64,000 nucleotides of DNA from assembly GCA_033765235.1 (NCBI GenBank), contig JANRIG010000022.1, forward strand, positions 1 to 64,000. Direction: 5' to 3'. This DNA is from JANRIG01 sp033765235. Its GTDB lineage: Bacteria > Bacteroidota > Bacteroidia > Cytophagales > UBA9547. The translations under genes were made by a program, and so were the position numbers. Each line of letters starts with the position of its first letter. The first letter of the stretch is position 1. Shown here one piece after another: positions 38,331 to 46,776 of this stretch. The notes below the pieces were generated by a model. The model was not told the DNA's origin. It did not search any database and worked only from the letters and a program-made list of their open reading frames with translations.

Positions 38331-40934
38331 TCACAAAACTAAAAATTCAATTTTGTCCTCTTTTATGGTGGCAGATACTACATCATTTTTGTGTATATCG
38401 CCGGCGAGTATTTTTTTGGATAATTCATTCAGTATTTTTTTCTGCAAAATTCTTTTCATAGGTCGAGCACCGTATTGCGAGTCATATCCCTCATGGGCAA
38501 GTTGATGCTTTACAGACTCATCAAATGCAATGGTAATGCCTACTTCTGCAAGTTTTTTTTGAATGATATTCAGTTGTATCTCCGTTATTTTTATGATGTC
38601 TTCTTTTTGCAACGGTTTGAACATGATAATTTCATCAATACGATTGATAAACTCAGGACGTACTGTTTTTTTCAATAGTTGTATCACCTCTTCTTTGGTG
38701 TGCTCTATGATATCGAGTTTTTGAAACACATCTTTGTGCTGAAAGTCTTCAAAATTTTCATGAATGATGTGTGAGCCGGTGTTGGATGTCATGATGATAA
38801 TGGTGTTTTTGAAGTTGGCAGTGCGCCCTTTGTTATCTGTAAGTCTGCCTTCGTCAAGCACTTGGAGTAGTGTGTTGAATACATCAGGGTGCGCTTTTTC
38901 TATTTCGTCCAATAATATTACTGCATAGGGTTTGCGGCGAATGGCTTCGGTGAGCTGGCCACCTTCGTCATAGCCTACATATCCCGGAGGAGCACCTATG
39001 AGCCTGCTCACAGCATGTTTTTCCTGATATTCGCTCATATCAATACGCACTATGGCGTTTTCGTCGTTGAACAAATATTCGGCAAGGGCTTTTGCAAGTT
39101 CTGTTTTGCCTACACCTGTGGTGCCTAAAAAAATAAAACTGCCAATGGGCTTTTTGGGGTCTTGCAGTCCTGCACGGCTCCTTCTTACGGCATCTGATAT
39201 GGCTTGTATGGCTTCATGCTGCCCTGTGACACGTTTGCTAAGTTCATCTTCGAGGTGTAGTAATTTTTCTTTTTCGCTTTGCAACATTTTGGATATAGGT
39301 ATGCCTGTCCATTTGGCTACTATTTCGGCTATGTCATCGGCAGCTACATCTTCTTTGAGCATGGCTTTGTCACCCTGCAATTTTTTTATTTCATTTTGTA
39401 ATTCTATTATTTTGTCTTCGCTTTGTTTTATGTGTCCATACCTGAGTTCGGCTACTTTGCCATAGTCTCCGCTTCGCTCTGCATTTTCGGCTTCTTTTTT
39501 GTAGCGCTCTATGTTTTCTTTTTCTGTACGCAGCTCATCTATTACTTTTTTCTCATTTTGCCATTTTGCTTTCAGGTTATTGCGTACTTCGGTGAGATCT
39601 GCAATGTCTTTGGAAAGTATTTTTTCTTTTTCTATGTCATGCTCTCTTTTTATAGCTTCTCGTTCTATTTCCAATTGCATGATTTTGCGCTGTACTTCGT
39701 CCAGCTCTTCGGGCATTGAGTCTATCCTAATGCGTAGCCTTGATGATGCCTCGTCCATCAAGTCTATGGCTTTGTCGGGCAAAAAGCGGTCAGAAATATA
39801 TCTGTGCGACAGTTCTACGGCAGCTATTATGGCTTCGTCTCTTATACGTACCCCATGATGCAGTTCATATTTGTCTTTTATGCCTCTCAAGATAGATATG
39901 GCATCTTGTACATCGGGCTCATCTATTACTATAGTTTGAAACCTGCGCTCAAGGGCTTTGTCTTTTTCTATGTATTTTTGATATTCTTTGAGGGTAGTAG
40001 CTCCAATAGTATGTAGCTCTCCACGTGCCAGTGCGGGCTTTAGTAAGTTGGCGGCATCCATTGCGCTTTCGCCCCCAGAGCCTGCACCTATAAGGGTATG
40101 TATTTCATCTATGAACAGTATTATTTCGCCATCTGAGTCTGTGACTTCTTTTATTACGGCTTTGAGGCGCTCTTCAAACTCACCCTTGTATTTGGCTCCT
40201 GCTATCAATAGCCCCATATCAAGGGTTACTATTTGCTTGCTTCTAAGGTTTTCGGGTACATCACCTATTACTATGCGTTGAGCTAGGCCTTCGGCAATGG
40301 CTGTTTTGCCTACTCCGGGCTCACCTACCAGCATAGGATTGTTTTTGGTGCGCCTGCTGAGTATTTGCAGCACTCGTCTTATTTCCTCATCACGGCCTAT
40401 TACAGGGTCTATTTTGCCCGATTTTGCCATTTCATTGAGGTTTATTGAATATTTTTTTAGTGAATTATATTTTGCTTCTGCATTTTGGTCGGTTACTTTG
40501 GCATTGCCTCTAAGCTCTGTTATAGCTATTTTGAGCTCTTTTTCATTAAATCCTGCATCTTTGAGTAGTTGTGCTACGCTGTCTTTGCCTGCATTTATGG
40601 ATAGAAGTATGTGCTCAAGGGCTATGTATTCATCGCCAAATATTTTTTTATAGTTTTCTGCTTTGGTGAGTGCTGCATTGGCATCATTGCTCAGGTAAGG
40701 GCTGCCACCGGTTATTTTAGCATATTTTTGAATGATGTCGTTGAGTTTTTGTACAATATTGTTTTTGTTGGCATTTAGTTTTTGGCAAATGAATGTAAAT
40801 AAATTTTCATCTACTTCCATTAGTGCACGTAGCAAGTGTCCTGTTTCTATGGCTTGTTGCTCATGGGAGGCAGCTATGCTAGCTGCTTGCTGTATGAGCT
40901 CCTGAGCTTTGATGGTATAATTGTTAAAATTCAT
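38331..40934 (-). CDS. clpB: ATP-dependent disaggregase ClpB
   Basis: A full-length 867-residue HSP100 chaperone. The N domain (about 1-145) is followed by AAA-1 with Walker A GEPGVGKT (204-211), a coiled-coil M domain (about 400-520, Lys/Glu/Arg rich), and AAA-2 with Walker A GTTGVGKT. The arginine-finger region and C-terminal domain (QYGARPMKRILQKKI) are present. With DnaK/DnaJ it extracts proteins from aggregates. No sigma-32-like or CIRCE element was recognised upstream. It stands alone, 123 bp downstream of the GD-repeat gene on the same strand. Confidence 0.98.
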   Translation of the reverse strand: MNFNNYTIKAQELIQQAASIAASHEQQAIETGHLLRALMEVDENLFTFICQKLNANKNNIVQKLNDIIQKYAKITGGSPYLSNDANAALTKAENYKKIFGDEYIALEHILLSINAGKDSVAQLLKDAGFNEKELKIAITELRGNAKVTDQNAEAKYNSLKKYSINLNEMAKSGKIDPVIGRDEEIRRVLQILSRRTKNNPMLVGEPGVGKTAIAEGLAQRIVIGDVPENLRSKQIVTLDMGLLIAGAKYKGEFEERLKAVIKEVTDSDGEIILFIDEIHTLIGAGSGGESAMDAANLLKPALARGELHTIGATTLKEYQKYIEKDKALERRFQTIVIDEPDVQDAISILRGIKDKYELHHGVRIRDEAIIAAVELSHRYISDRFLPDKAIDLMDEASSRLRIRIDSMPEELDEVQRKIMQLEIEREAIKREHDIEKEKILSKDIADLTEVRNNLKAKWQNEKKVIDELRTEKENIERYKKEAENAERSGDYGKVAELRYGHIKQSEDKIIELQNEIKKLQGDKAMLKEDVAADDIAEIVAKWTGIPISKMLQSEKEKLLHLEDELSKRVTGQHEAIQAISDAVRRSRAGLQDPKKPIGSFIFLGTTGVGKTELAKALAEYLFNDENAIVRIDMSEYQEKHAVSRLIGAPPGYVGYDEGGQLTEAIRRKPYAVILLDEIEKAHPDVFNTLLQVLDEGRLTDNKGRTANFKNTIIIMTSNTGSHIIHENFEDFQHKDVFQKLDIIEHTKEEVIQLLKKTVRPEFINRIDEIIMFKPLQKEDIIKITEIQLNIIQKKLAEVGITIAFDESVKHQLAHEGYDSQYGARPMKRILQKKILNELSKKILAGDIHKNDVVSATIKEDKIEFLVL

Positions 40935-41057
40935 ATTTTTATTTTATTATTAAGTGTTGCAAGAGTAGTTCCTACAGTATAAAATATGACATTTTGGCAC
41001 AAAATATATATGCGTGTTGCATAAATCATGCTATTGTGTCATTTTTTTGAAGATTTA

Positions 41058-42521
41058 TTATTTTGTAAAATACTCCGCAGGTCGCGATTTCAACTCCCAT
41101 ATTTCCCATTCTTTTTCGTCATATTTGGGTTTAGGTACTGGTTTTTTGAAATATTCAGGATCTTCAATGCCCTTATCTCTGCGGGCTTTTTTCACCATTT
41201 TTTTACGATATTTTTCTTTTTCTGCCAATGATTCTTTGTTTTTGCCCCCTAAATATACAGAGCTGGGGTGCATTCCTTTTTTGCGGCTTGCCACTACACG
41301 GTCACCCTCATGGCTAGTCATCTGTCGTGTGCGGGTACGGATATCGTTTTTCTTGGCTTTTACAGATTTTGACAATATATCGCCGGTAAATGAGTGCTGT
41401 AGAGCATCTGTCTCACGACTACGTTTTTTTATTTTTTCATAATCTATATTGCCTACATAGCTTATGATTTTTTTATTGTTTTCTCTTTCTCGGTTGCGCT
41501 TTTCTATATATCCTCCTATGATGTCACCTGTGTTATTATATATTTCTTTGTCAAGGGCTTTTTGTTTTGCAATGTCGTCTTTTATATAATCGGTCTTTGT
41601 GACCCACGTGAAACTGCCCGCCTCTTTGCCTTTGCGCTTGCGGGTAGCAAGTTGGCGCTCATAGTATCCTTCTAGGTCGCCGGAGTTGGCACCCATTTCT
41701 TTGTCTGAAGTTTTTTCTTTGTTGAGGTCATCTTTCACATAGTCGGTAGGGGTGGTCCATGTAAAGCTGCCTGCCTCTTGGCCTTTGCGTTTGCGGGTAG
41801 CAAGTTGGCGCTCATAGTATCCTTCCAGGTCGCCGGAGTTGGCACCCATTTCTTTGTCTGATGTTTTTTCTCTGTTGAGGTCATCTTTTACATAGTCTGT
41901 AGGAGTAGTCCAATTAAAGTTGCCTGCCTCTTTGCCCTTACGCTTGCGGGTAGCAAGTTGGCGCTCATAGTACCCTTCGAGGTCGCCGGTAGCACTTCCC
42001 GAGAGCTCTCTTTGTTTATTGGTTCTTTTGGTTTTAGGTATGTCATCTTGACTGTTTACAGGGATAGGTGCTCCGTATTTGCCCACAGTCACTGCTCTGT
42101 TTTTAGCCGGATTTTTATATACATCTCCTGAGTTTATGGTTTCGCTGGCGTGTTTGCGGCGTGTTTGTCTTAGTTTATCATCTTGCATTATGTCCGGTGA
42201 GTTGCCGGGATAGTCTCTCATCCACTCTATTTTTGGTGCTATATCGCCAGTGTTGCTGTTCATCTCGGCCGATGATTTTTTCTTTTTTGCTTTGCTAATG
42301 TCTACTTTTGTAGTATTTTTTGATGCATCAAATTTGGGTGATTTCAGATTATAGTGTTTTTGTGTATTTTCATCGCCCGATGCATTGTTTTTATAAAATG
42401 TAGATTTGTCCTTAGTCTTTGTGCGTTTAGCATTTTTTTTGGACAGGCTGCTTTTTTGGGCAAAAGTGCTAAAGGTTATGAATATGACAGCAATATGTAT
42501 TAATATGGTTTTCAAAGACAT
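41058..42521 (-). CDS. Secreted, strongly basic GD-repeat protein
   Basis: 487 residues, not recognised. A signal peptide (about 1-21, ending STFAQ) is followed by a Lys/Arg-rich chain with almost no hydrophobic stretch. A short motif, [N/S/A]-[T/S]-G-D then L, I or V, recurs through the whole protein at irregular spacing: NASGDE, SNTGDI, INSGDV, SATGDL, ANSGDL (twice), NNTGDI, SFTGDI and SHEGDR. In the middle, three copies of a 51-residue unit (GDLEGYYERQLATRKRKG..., TDYVKDD..., DKEMGAN) are nearly identical. The charge and repeats suggest binding to an anionic polymer such as LPS or nucleic acid outside the cell; that is inference. Its ATG abuts the stop of the small upstream gene (TAAATG), so they are coupled. 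Confidence 0.8.
   Translation of the reverse strand: MSLKTILIHIAVIFITFSTFAQKSSLSKKNAKRTKTKDKSTFYKNNASGDENTQKHYNLKSPKFDASKNTTKVDISKAKKKKSSAEMNSNTGDIAPKIEWMRDYPGNSPDIMQDDKLRQTRRKHASETINSGDVYKNPAKNRAVTVGKYGAPIPVNSQDDIPKTKRTNKQRELSGSATGDLEGYYERQLATRKRKGKEAGNFNWTTPTDYVKDDLNREKTSDKEMGANSGDLEGYYERQLATRKRKGQEAGSFTWTTPTDYVKDDLNKEKTSDKEMGANSGDLEGYYERQLATRKRKGKEAGSFTWVTKTDYIKDDIAKQKALDKEIYNNTGDIIGGYIEKRNRERENNKKIISYVGNIDYEKIKKRSRETDALQHSFTGDILSKSVKAKKNDIRTRTRQMTSHEGDRVVASRKKGMHPSSVYLGGKNKESLAEKEKYRKKMVKKARRDKGIEDPEYFKKPVPKPKYDEKEWEIWELKSRPAEYFTK
41531..41989 (-). repeat. Three tandem 153-bp coding repeats
   Basis: Landmark GGCGCTCATAGTA (plus strand) occurs at 41654, 41807 and 41960, exactly 153 bp apart. 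Each unit encodes 51 residues. The two units nearest the C-terminal end of the block are the most alike at the LATRKRKG and DKEMGANSGD segments. Confidence 0.92.
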
Positions 42522-42749
42522 TTAGCGCTTTTTGTCCATTAAATTTTTATTTTTTTTTCGTTTTATGAGTCCCGTTTTTTTGTCAACATTGTGCCTGTAA
42601 CCTCCACTGAATGCTCCAGTAGAGTCAAATTGTGCAGCCATGCGCGAGGTTTGAGGAGGACAAGGATAGTTATTGGCGCTTTTGCAAAAGATAAGTGTAT
42701 TTGCAATGCCTGCATAGATGATGTATCGAAAATAATACCACTTTTTCAT
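42522..42749 (-). CDS. Small exported protein coupled to the GD-repeat gene
   Basis: 75 residues from ATG 42749 (the frame is open to 42782). A basic N-terminus and a hydrophobic segment end in LIFC (Cys22). This is a weak lipobox because Phe at -1 is unusual. A second Cys-Pro follows at 30-31. The C-terminal part is basic and ends GLIKRKKNKNLMDKKR, after a short GAFSGGYRHN segment. Unknown function. The stop codon abuts the start of the repeat protein gene with no gap, so the two products probably act together. Confidence 0.65.
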   Translation of the reverse strand: MKKWYYFRYIIYAGIANTLIFCKSANNYPCPPQTSRMAAQFDSTGAFSGGYRHNVDKKTGLIKRKKNKNLMDKKR

Positions 42750-42976
42750 TTTAGCAAAAATACACAAATATTGGTAAAACACAAAATGTGTTTGGGAAGG
42801 CGAAGGTATATTCTACACTGTAAATTAATAATCATTAAGGGTATTAAGGCACAATTCTTCCCATATTAATGCCTTCATGGTTCAATATTACAAAACCATT
42901 AAGAAGTAAATGGTCAATAATGATAGGTTTTATAAATTCGTTTTTAGTCTTTTATCTTATAAAACTAATTTTAATG

Positions 42977-42984
42977 TATTTTTG
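42977..42984 (+). promoter_or_regulatory. Candidate -7 box (TATTTTTG) for ccmE unit
   Basis: TATTTTTG fits TAnnTTTG and lies 18 bp before the ATG at 43003. No TTG is seen at the -33 spacing. The preceding ~200 bp carry no gene. Confidence 0.3.
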
Positions 42985-43002
42985 TAAAAAATATTTTAAG
43001 TC

Positions 43003-43419
43003 ATGAAACTCACCCATATCATAGCCATAGTAGTTATAGGTATATGCATAGCCATAGTGATGTCTACTGCCGGCGATGCCAGTACCTATGTATGCTTCAA
43101 AGAGGCAGCAGCTATGAGTGTCACGGGCAATGAAGACAAAGTACATGTGGTAGGCAAAGTAAAAAAAGACTCATCCGGACAGGTGACAGATATGGAATAT
43201 GCGCCACAAATAGACCCTAATTATTTTTCATTTACACTTATAGACCAAAATAATGAGCCTCGCAAAGTAGTGTATGCCAATCCTAAGCCACAAGACTTTG
43301 AGCGCAGCGAGCAAATAGTAGTGATAGGATGTATGAAAAATGATGTATTTGTAGCTGATAAAATATTGATGAAATGCCCGTCAAAATATCAGGAGCAGGA
43401 AATCAAAGAAAACTCATAA
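43003..43419 (+). CDS. ccmE: CcmE-like periplasmic heme chaperone, CxxxY type
   Basis: A 138-residue protein with one N-terminal transmembrane helix (about 5-21) and an OB-fold beta domain (VHVVGKVKKD, FSFTLIDQNNEPRKVVY, VVIGCMKNDVFVADKIL). CcmE carries heme to apocytochrome c in the periplasm. The classical heme-binding HxxxY is here CPSKY (Cys125 to Tyr129), the CxxxY variant known from some bacteria and archaea. Additional Cys residues occur at 15, 31 and 110. No other ccm gene is in the window. It is the first gene of a four-gene plus-strand unit. Confidence 0.87.
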   Translation: MKLTHIIAIVVIGICIAIVMSTAGDASTYVCFKEAAAMSVTGNEDKVHVVGKVKKDSSGQVTDMEYAPQIDPNYFSFTLIDQNNEPRKVVYANPKPQDFERSEQIVVIGCMKNDVFVADKILMKCPSKYQEQEIKENS

Positions 43420-43431
43420 TATCTCAAATAG

Positions 43432-43746
43432 ATGTGGAGCGCATTGAAGCAAGAAGTGCTGGATTATATCAATACAAAAATTGAGCTGGTTAAGCTCGAT
43501 TTTGTAGAAAAAGGTATTTCCATCTTAGAAATATTGCTCAAAGCCATATTTTTAATCCTATTATTTAGCCTAATAATTTTGTTTTTAGCACTTACTTTGG
43601 CTTTTGCCATGAGTAAATATTTAGGCTCTTATATTTTAGGCTTTGCCAGTATCTCTGTCATTTGTTTGGTTATATTTGTAATATTATATTTCACCCAATC
43701 TTATAAAGCGTTGGCAAAGAGCATATTAAAATATATAATAAAATGA
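43432..43746 (+). CDS. Holin-X-like small membrane protein
   Basis: A 104-residue protein with a charged amphipathic N-terminus (about 1-30) and two transmembrane helices (about 34-58 and 66-88). This matches the phage_holin_3_6 or Actinobacterial Holin-X family, named by resemblance to phage holins but found as ordinary chromosomal genes in many Bacteroidota. Its role is unknown; no lysis gene or phage gene is near. It starts 12 bp after ccmE, and its stop overlaps the next start (ATGA). Confidence 0.75.
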   Translation: MWSALKQEVLDYINTKIELVKLDFVEKGISILEILLKAIFLILLFSLIILFLALTLAFAMSKYLGSYILGFASISVICLVIFVILYFTQSYKALAKSILKYIIK

Positions 43747-44168
43747 CTATCAACGATATAGAAAATATAGAAGAGCAAAAAAAACAATTGCACCAAATCA
43801 GTGACGAAAAGCAAAAAAACATAGATTTTTATTTGCAAAATCTCAAATCAAAAGTGGTGGACAATGGCAAACTTGCCCTTTGGGTGGGGGGTGTATTTTT
43901 ACTAACCTATATAGTCATAAGTTCGTTTTTTGGAGATGATGATGATGATGATGCAATAGCCAAACCACCCTATATACTGGTAAAAGATGCTCCGCAAAAT
44001 AGTGTGGATACTACTTTCTCCCATGAAAATTATGGATCTGTATATCAGTCTATTATAAAACATATGGCAGGTTTTTTGATAGCCATAGCCAAAGAAAAAC
44101 TGTTGCAATTGATAGATGAATTAAAACCCACCAATGAGGCACCCAAAGATATACCAAACCCTGCTTGA
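43743..44168 (+). CDS. Small membrane protein of unknown function
   Basis: A 141-residue protein. A charged coiled-coil-like N-terminus (1-40) precedes one transmembrane helix (about 43-62), then six consecutive Asp (65-70), and a C-terminal region with an amphipathic helix (GFLIAIAKEKLLQLIDEL). Not recognised, though the layout resembles YtxH-like or DUF-type companions of holin-X genes. The start overlaps the holin-like gene by 4 bp, and its end overlaps the GGGP synthase start by 35 bp. This tight packing argues that it is a real, cotranslated gene. Confidence 0.72.
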   Translation: MTINDIENIEEQKKQLHQISDEKQKNIDFYLQNLKSKVVDNGKLALWVGGVFLLTYIVISSFFGDDDDDDAIAKPPYILVKDAPQNSVDTTFSHENYGSVYQSIIKHMAGFLIAIAKEKLLQLIDELKPTNEAPKDIPNPA

Positions 44169-44847
44169 TAAGAAAAAAGCCCACCAAAAGTCACTGGCTG
44201 TGTTGGTAGACCCCGACAAGGCTACTTCTGCATATTTTCACAACCTATCACACTTTGCAGCAAATCATACTATAGATTACTTTTTTGTAGGAGGTAGTAT
44301 AGTGCACACCACACATCATGATACTGTAATACATCTAAAAAATAAATATCAAATACCTATTATATTGTTTCCGGGGCATTACTCACATTTAGATACAGAT
44401 GCAGATGCCATACTTTTCTTGAGCCTTATTTCGGGACGCAACCCTGAGTACCTCATAGGCCAGCAGGTGATAGCAGCTCCTATGATAAAAAGATCAGGAC
44501 TTGAAGTAATATCCACAGGTTATATGCTGATAGACAGCGGAGTGCCTACCACAGTTTCATACATGAGCCATGCACTGCCCATACCCTATGACAAACCCCA
44601 AATAGCTGCCTCCACAGCTCTTGCAGGTGAATATTTGGGAATGAAAACCATATTTTTGGATGCAGGAAGCGGCGGACTAAAAACTGTATCAGAAGTCATG
44701 GTGAGTGCTGTGAGTGAGGAAGTCAGCACTCCAATGATAGTAGGAGGAGGTGTGAAAACCTGGGCAAAAGTACAATCACTATACCAAGCAGGGGCAGATA
44801 TAGTGGTGATAGGCAGTGCTATAGAGCAGTCAGGCATCTTACAATAA
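44134..44847 (+). CDS. Geranylgeranylglyceryl phosphate synthase-like prenyltransferase (GGGPS/PcrB family)
   Basis: A 237-residue TIM-barrel enzyme joining a prenyl diphosphate to sn-glycerol-1-phosphate. Motifs in order are LVDPDK (24-29), FVGGS (51-55), LFPGH (78-82), STGYMLIDSG, IFLDAGSGG, and VGGGVKT with VIGSAIEQ for phosphate binding. GGGPS makes the ether lipid core in archaea; homologues exist in Bacteroidota and in Bacillus (PcrB). The bacterial product is a prenylated glycerol phosphate of uncertain use. ATG 44134 overlaps the upstream gene by 35 bp. No glycerol-1-phosphate dehydrogenase gene is present in the window. Confidence 0.92.
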   Translation: MRHPKIYQTLLDKKKAHQKSLAVLVDPDKATSAYFHNLSHFAANHTIDYFFVGGSIVHTTHHDTVIHLKNKYQIPIILFPGHYSHLDTDADAILFLSLISGRNPEYLIGQQVIAAPMIKRSGLEVISTGYMLIDSGVPTTVSYMSHALPIPYDKPQIAASTALAGEYLGMKTIFLDAGSGGLKTVSEVMVSAVSEEVSTPMIVGGGVKTWAKVQSLYQAGADIVVIGSAIEQSGILQ

Positions 44848-45047
44848 TAAGGACAAATGAGCAGGGGGCAATGTACTGCATACCTATATATACGCACATG
44901 TTATGCTAATCATACTATAGCAAAGCCTAAGTATAACCCAGTCTAACGGCACATTTCATCATATCCATATATAAACTTACATTAATAAAATAGTTTATCA
45001 ACATAATGAAAATTATGATTATTTTTGTAATAAATGGTATATATCCA

Positions 45048-45503
45048 ATGTATAAAAGCATTCTATTAGTAATATTATTTTTATGGGTATCTGTAGCTTG
45101 CAATAGAAAGCAATATATATGCCCAGCATATAATACCTATTTTATACATGACAATGATGAGAGGCTCAAGATGTTTATGCCTTTTATCATAGATAGCTTG
45201 GGCGAAGATTTATCTGTGAATAATACAATGGGCTACGACACTACACAAAGTGGATATGGTGCAGAAAATGTGACTACAGCTAAGTTTCACCCTAAAAGTA
45301 TACAAAATCAACCGCAAAAATTACAACCAAAAACAGGCTTGGTAATCAATAGCAGTAAAAAGAAAATGAGAAACGCCAATGAGATAGAGATGAAAACTAT
45401 AAAGGTGAAACCACTGGCCAAATACTCCAATGCAGACTCTACCACAGCTATGCCTATAGACCGTGCACCCGAAGAAAATGTAGCACCTCAGGATACTTTG
45501 TGA
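45048..45503 (+). CDS. Small lipoprotein with CPAY motif
   Basis: 151 residues from ATG 45048 (the frame is open from 45006, but a possible -7 box, TATTTTTG at 45020-45027, lies between). The signal ends in SVAC (lipobox, Cys18), and a second Cys begins CPAY at 25-28. The rest is polar, Lys/Asn/Gln-rich and probably disordered, with a hydrophobic segment FMPFIIDSLGED near the start. Unknown function; similar CPAY lipoproteins are common in this phylum. It converges with the next lipoprotein gene, 7 bp apart. Confidence 0.68.
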   Translation: MYKSILLVILFLWVSVACNRKQYICPAYNTYFIHDNDERLKMFMPFIIDSLGEDLSVNNTMGYDTTQSGYGAENVTTAKFHPKSIQNQPQKLQPKTGLVINSSKKKMRNANEIEMKTIKVKPLAKYSNADSTTAMPIDRAPEENVAPQDTL

Positions 45504-45510
45504 TGTATGA

Positions 45511-46263
45511 TTAATTTTTTATGTAGGTAACAGGCTCCATGGTGAGAAAAAAAATACGGTTGTAGTTGAGTGCCGAAAGCGGAAAAAATCTGCGCGGCTC
45601 CACACCCCATATCCCAAATGAATAAGTTTCGCGGTAGATAAGTTGCCGTGTTTTGGCATATGATTGGTCAAATTTTTGTCCGGTACCGTATTCATAAGGT
45701 TGATAAATAATGGCTACGGGGTTGCCACCTCTCAGTACTAATTGATACCAACCCCATTCGTTGTATTTAGGGTCATACATATTATGAAGCACATAGTATC
45801 CGTCCGGAAAGAAGGCTATAGATATGGATAGAGCCTTGGGCATGGAGTCTGTAAGGTTATTTGTCTTGTTTTCTACCGCACCGTTTTGGTAAAGATAGTT
45901 AACATTTTTGGCTATCCAGCCGCTTATGGTAGCGCCTGTGGTTATATTTTTGTACGGCACATTGTTGCGTGTGATAAGTTGGAGCAAATCTTGCGGTACT
46001 TGGTTCATAAGTACCCCGGTATCAGGTTTGTAGGCTGAAATATTTTCTATGTCTTTGCGCTGCAACACATGGGTCATGTGCATGCGAGTGCCCGGTATGG
46101 TGGCATTGGCAGCATCAGGGAAATATATACTATCGGGGGGGGTGGTCACAAGTGATAGCCCTGATACAGTGAGGTAATCGCCTTTGAATACTTTGACATC
46201 GGGGGTGCAGCTGCAAATGTACAGCATGATAACGGCCAATAGTACTTTGATGTATACTTTCAT
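45511..46263 (-). CDS. Lipoprotein of unknown function
   Basis: 250 residues with a lipoprotein signal (VIMLYICSC; Cys19 likely lipidated). The mature part is a beta-rich soluble domain with FFPDGYYVLHNMYD, EWGWYQLVLRGG and YSFGIWGVEPRRFFPLS segments. Not recognised. It is the last gene of a minus-strand run with the PH-like protein and RecX, 26 bp after recX. A role at the envelope is all that can be said. Confidence 0.72.
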   Translation of the reverse strand: MKVYIKVLLAVIMLYICSCTPDVKVFKGDYLTVSGLSLVTTPPDSIYFPDAANATIPGTRMHMTHVLQRKDIENISAYKPDTGVLMNQVPQDLLQLITRNNVPYKNITTGATISGWIAKNVNYLYQNGAVENKTNNLTDSMPKALSISIAFFPDGYYVLHNMYDPKYNEWGWYQLVLRGGNPVAIIYQPYEYGTGQKFDQSYAKTRQLIYRETYSFGIWGVEPRRFFPLSALNYNRIFFLTMEPVTYIKN

Positions 46264-46289
46264 AATTTTGCAAAATTATAACATTTACC

Positions 46290-46769
46290 TTAATCTTCAA
46301 TAACATTTGCAAGATGCGTGATTATGTCACTTTCATAACCTTTGGTACGCAAGTATGAGGCTGCTTTGAGTGCTTTTATTTTTTTTTGACCTTTCAACCC
46401 ATTGTATTTGGTGGTAAATAGTTTTTTGGCAGCTTTTTCATACTCTTGGTTGTCAATACTTTGCAGTGCTTTGGCTATGCAATATGGGGTGATTTTTTGT
46501 TTTTTCAATCCATGTTTTATTTTGAGTTTGCCCCATTTGTTTATTCTAAACTTGCCTGAGGCGTATGTGGTAGCAAATCTCAGCTCGTTTATAAAATTGT
46601 TTTCTATGAGTTTTGCTATGATATTTTCAGTATCTTGGTTTGGTATGTACAGGCTTTGCAGTTTTAGGCGTACTTGGTGTTGGGTACGCTCTTGGTAGGC
46701 ACAATATTTGCACATTTTGTCAAACGCTTGTGCTGGGGTTAGGATTTTTGTGATTTTTTGCAATGGCAT
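46290..46769 (-). CDS. recX: RecX family regulator of RecA
   Basis: A 159-residue RecX. Three tandem three-helix repeats are visible: AFDKMCKYCAYQERTQHQVRLKL, IAKLIENNFINELRFATTYA, and the later KAAKKLF and KALKAASYLRTKGYE helices. RecX binds RecA filaments in the cytosol and limits strand exchange. The basic stretch RINKWGKLKIKHGLKKQKI is a typical DNA/RecA-groove surface. It starts 7 bp after the PH-like gene stop. recA is not in the window. Confidence 0.88.
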   Translation of the reverse strand: MPLQKITKILTPAQAFDKMCKYCAYQERTQHQVRLKLQSLYIPNQDTENIIAKLIENNFINELRFATTYASGKFRINKWGKLKIKHGLKKQKITPYCIAKALQSIDNQEYEKAAKKLFTTKYNGLKGQKKIKALKAASYLRTKGYESDIITHLANVIED

Positions 46770-46776
46770 ATTGCAC

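Noticed and set aside
43432..43746. Holin-X protein as a sign of prophage
   Set aside because: No lysin, portal, terminase or integrase nearby; it is packed in a unit with ccmE and GGGPS, so it is a chromosomal gene.
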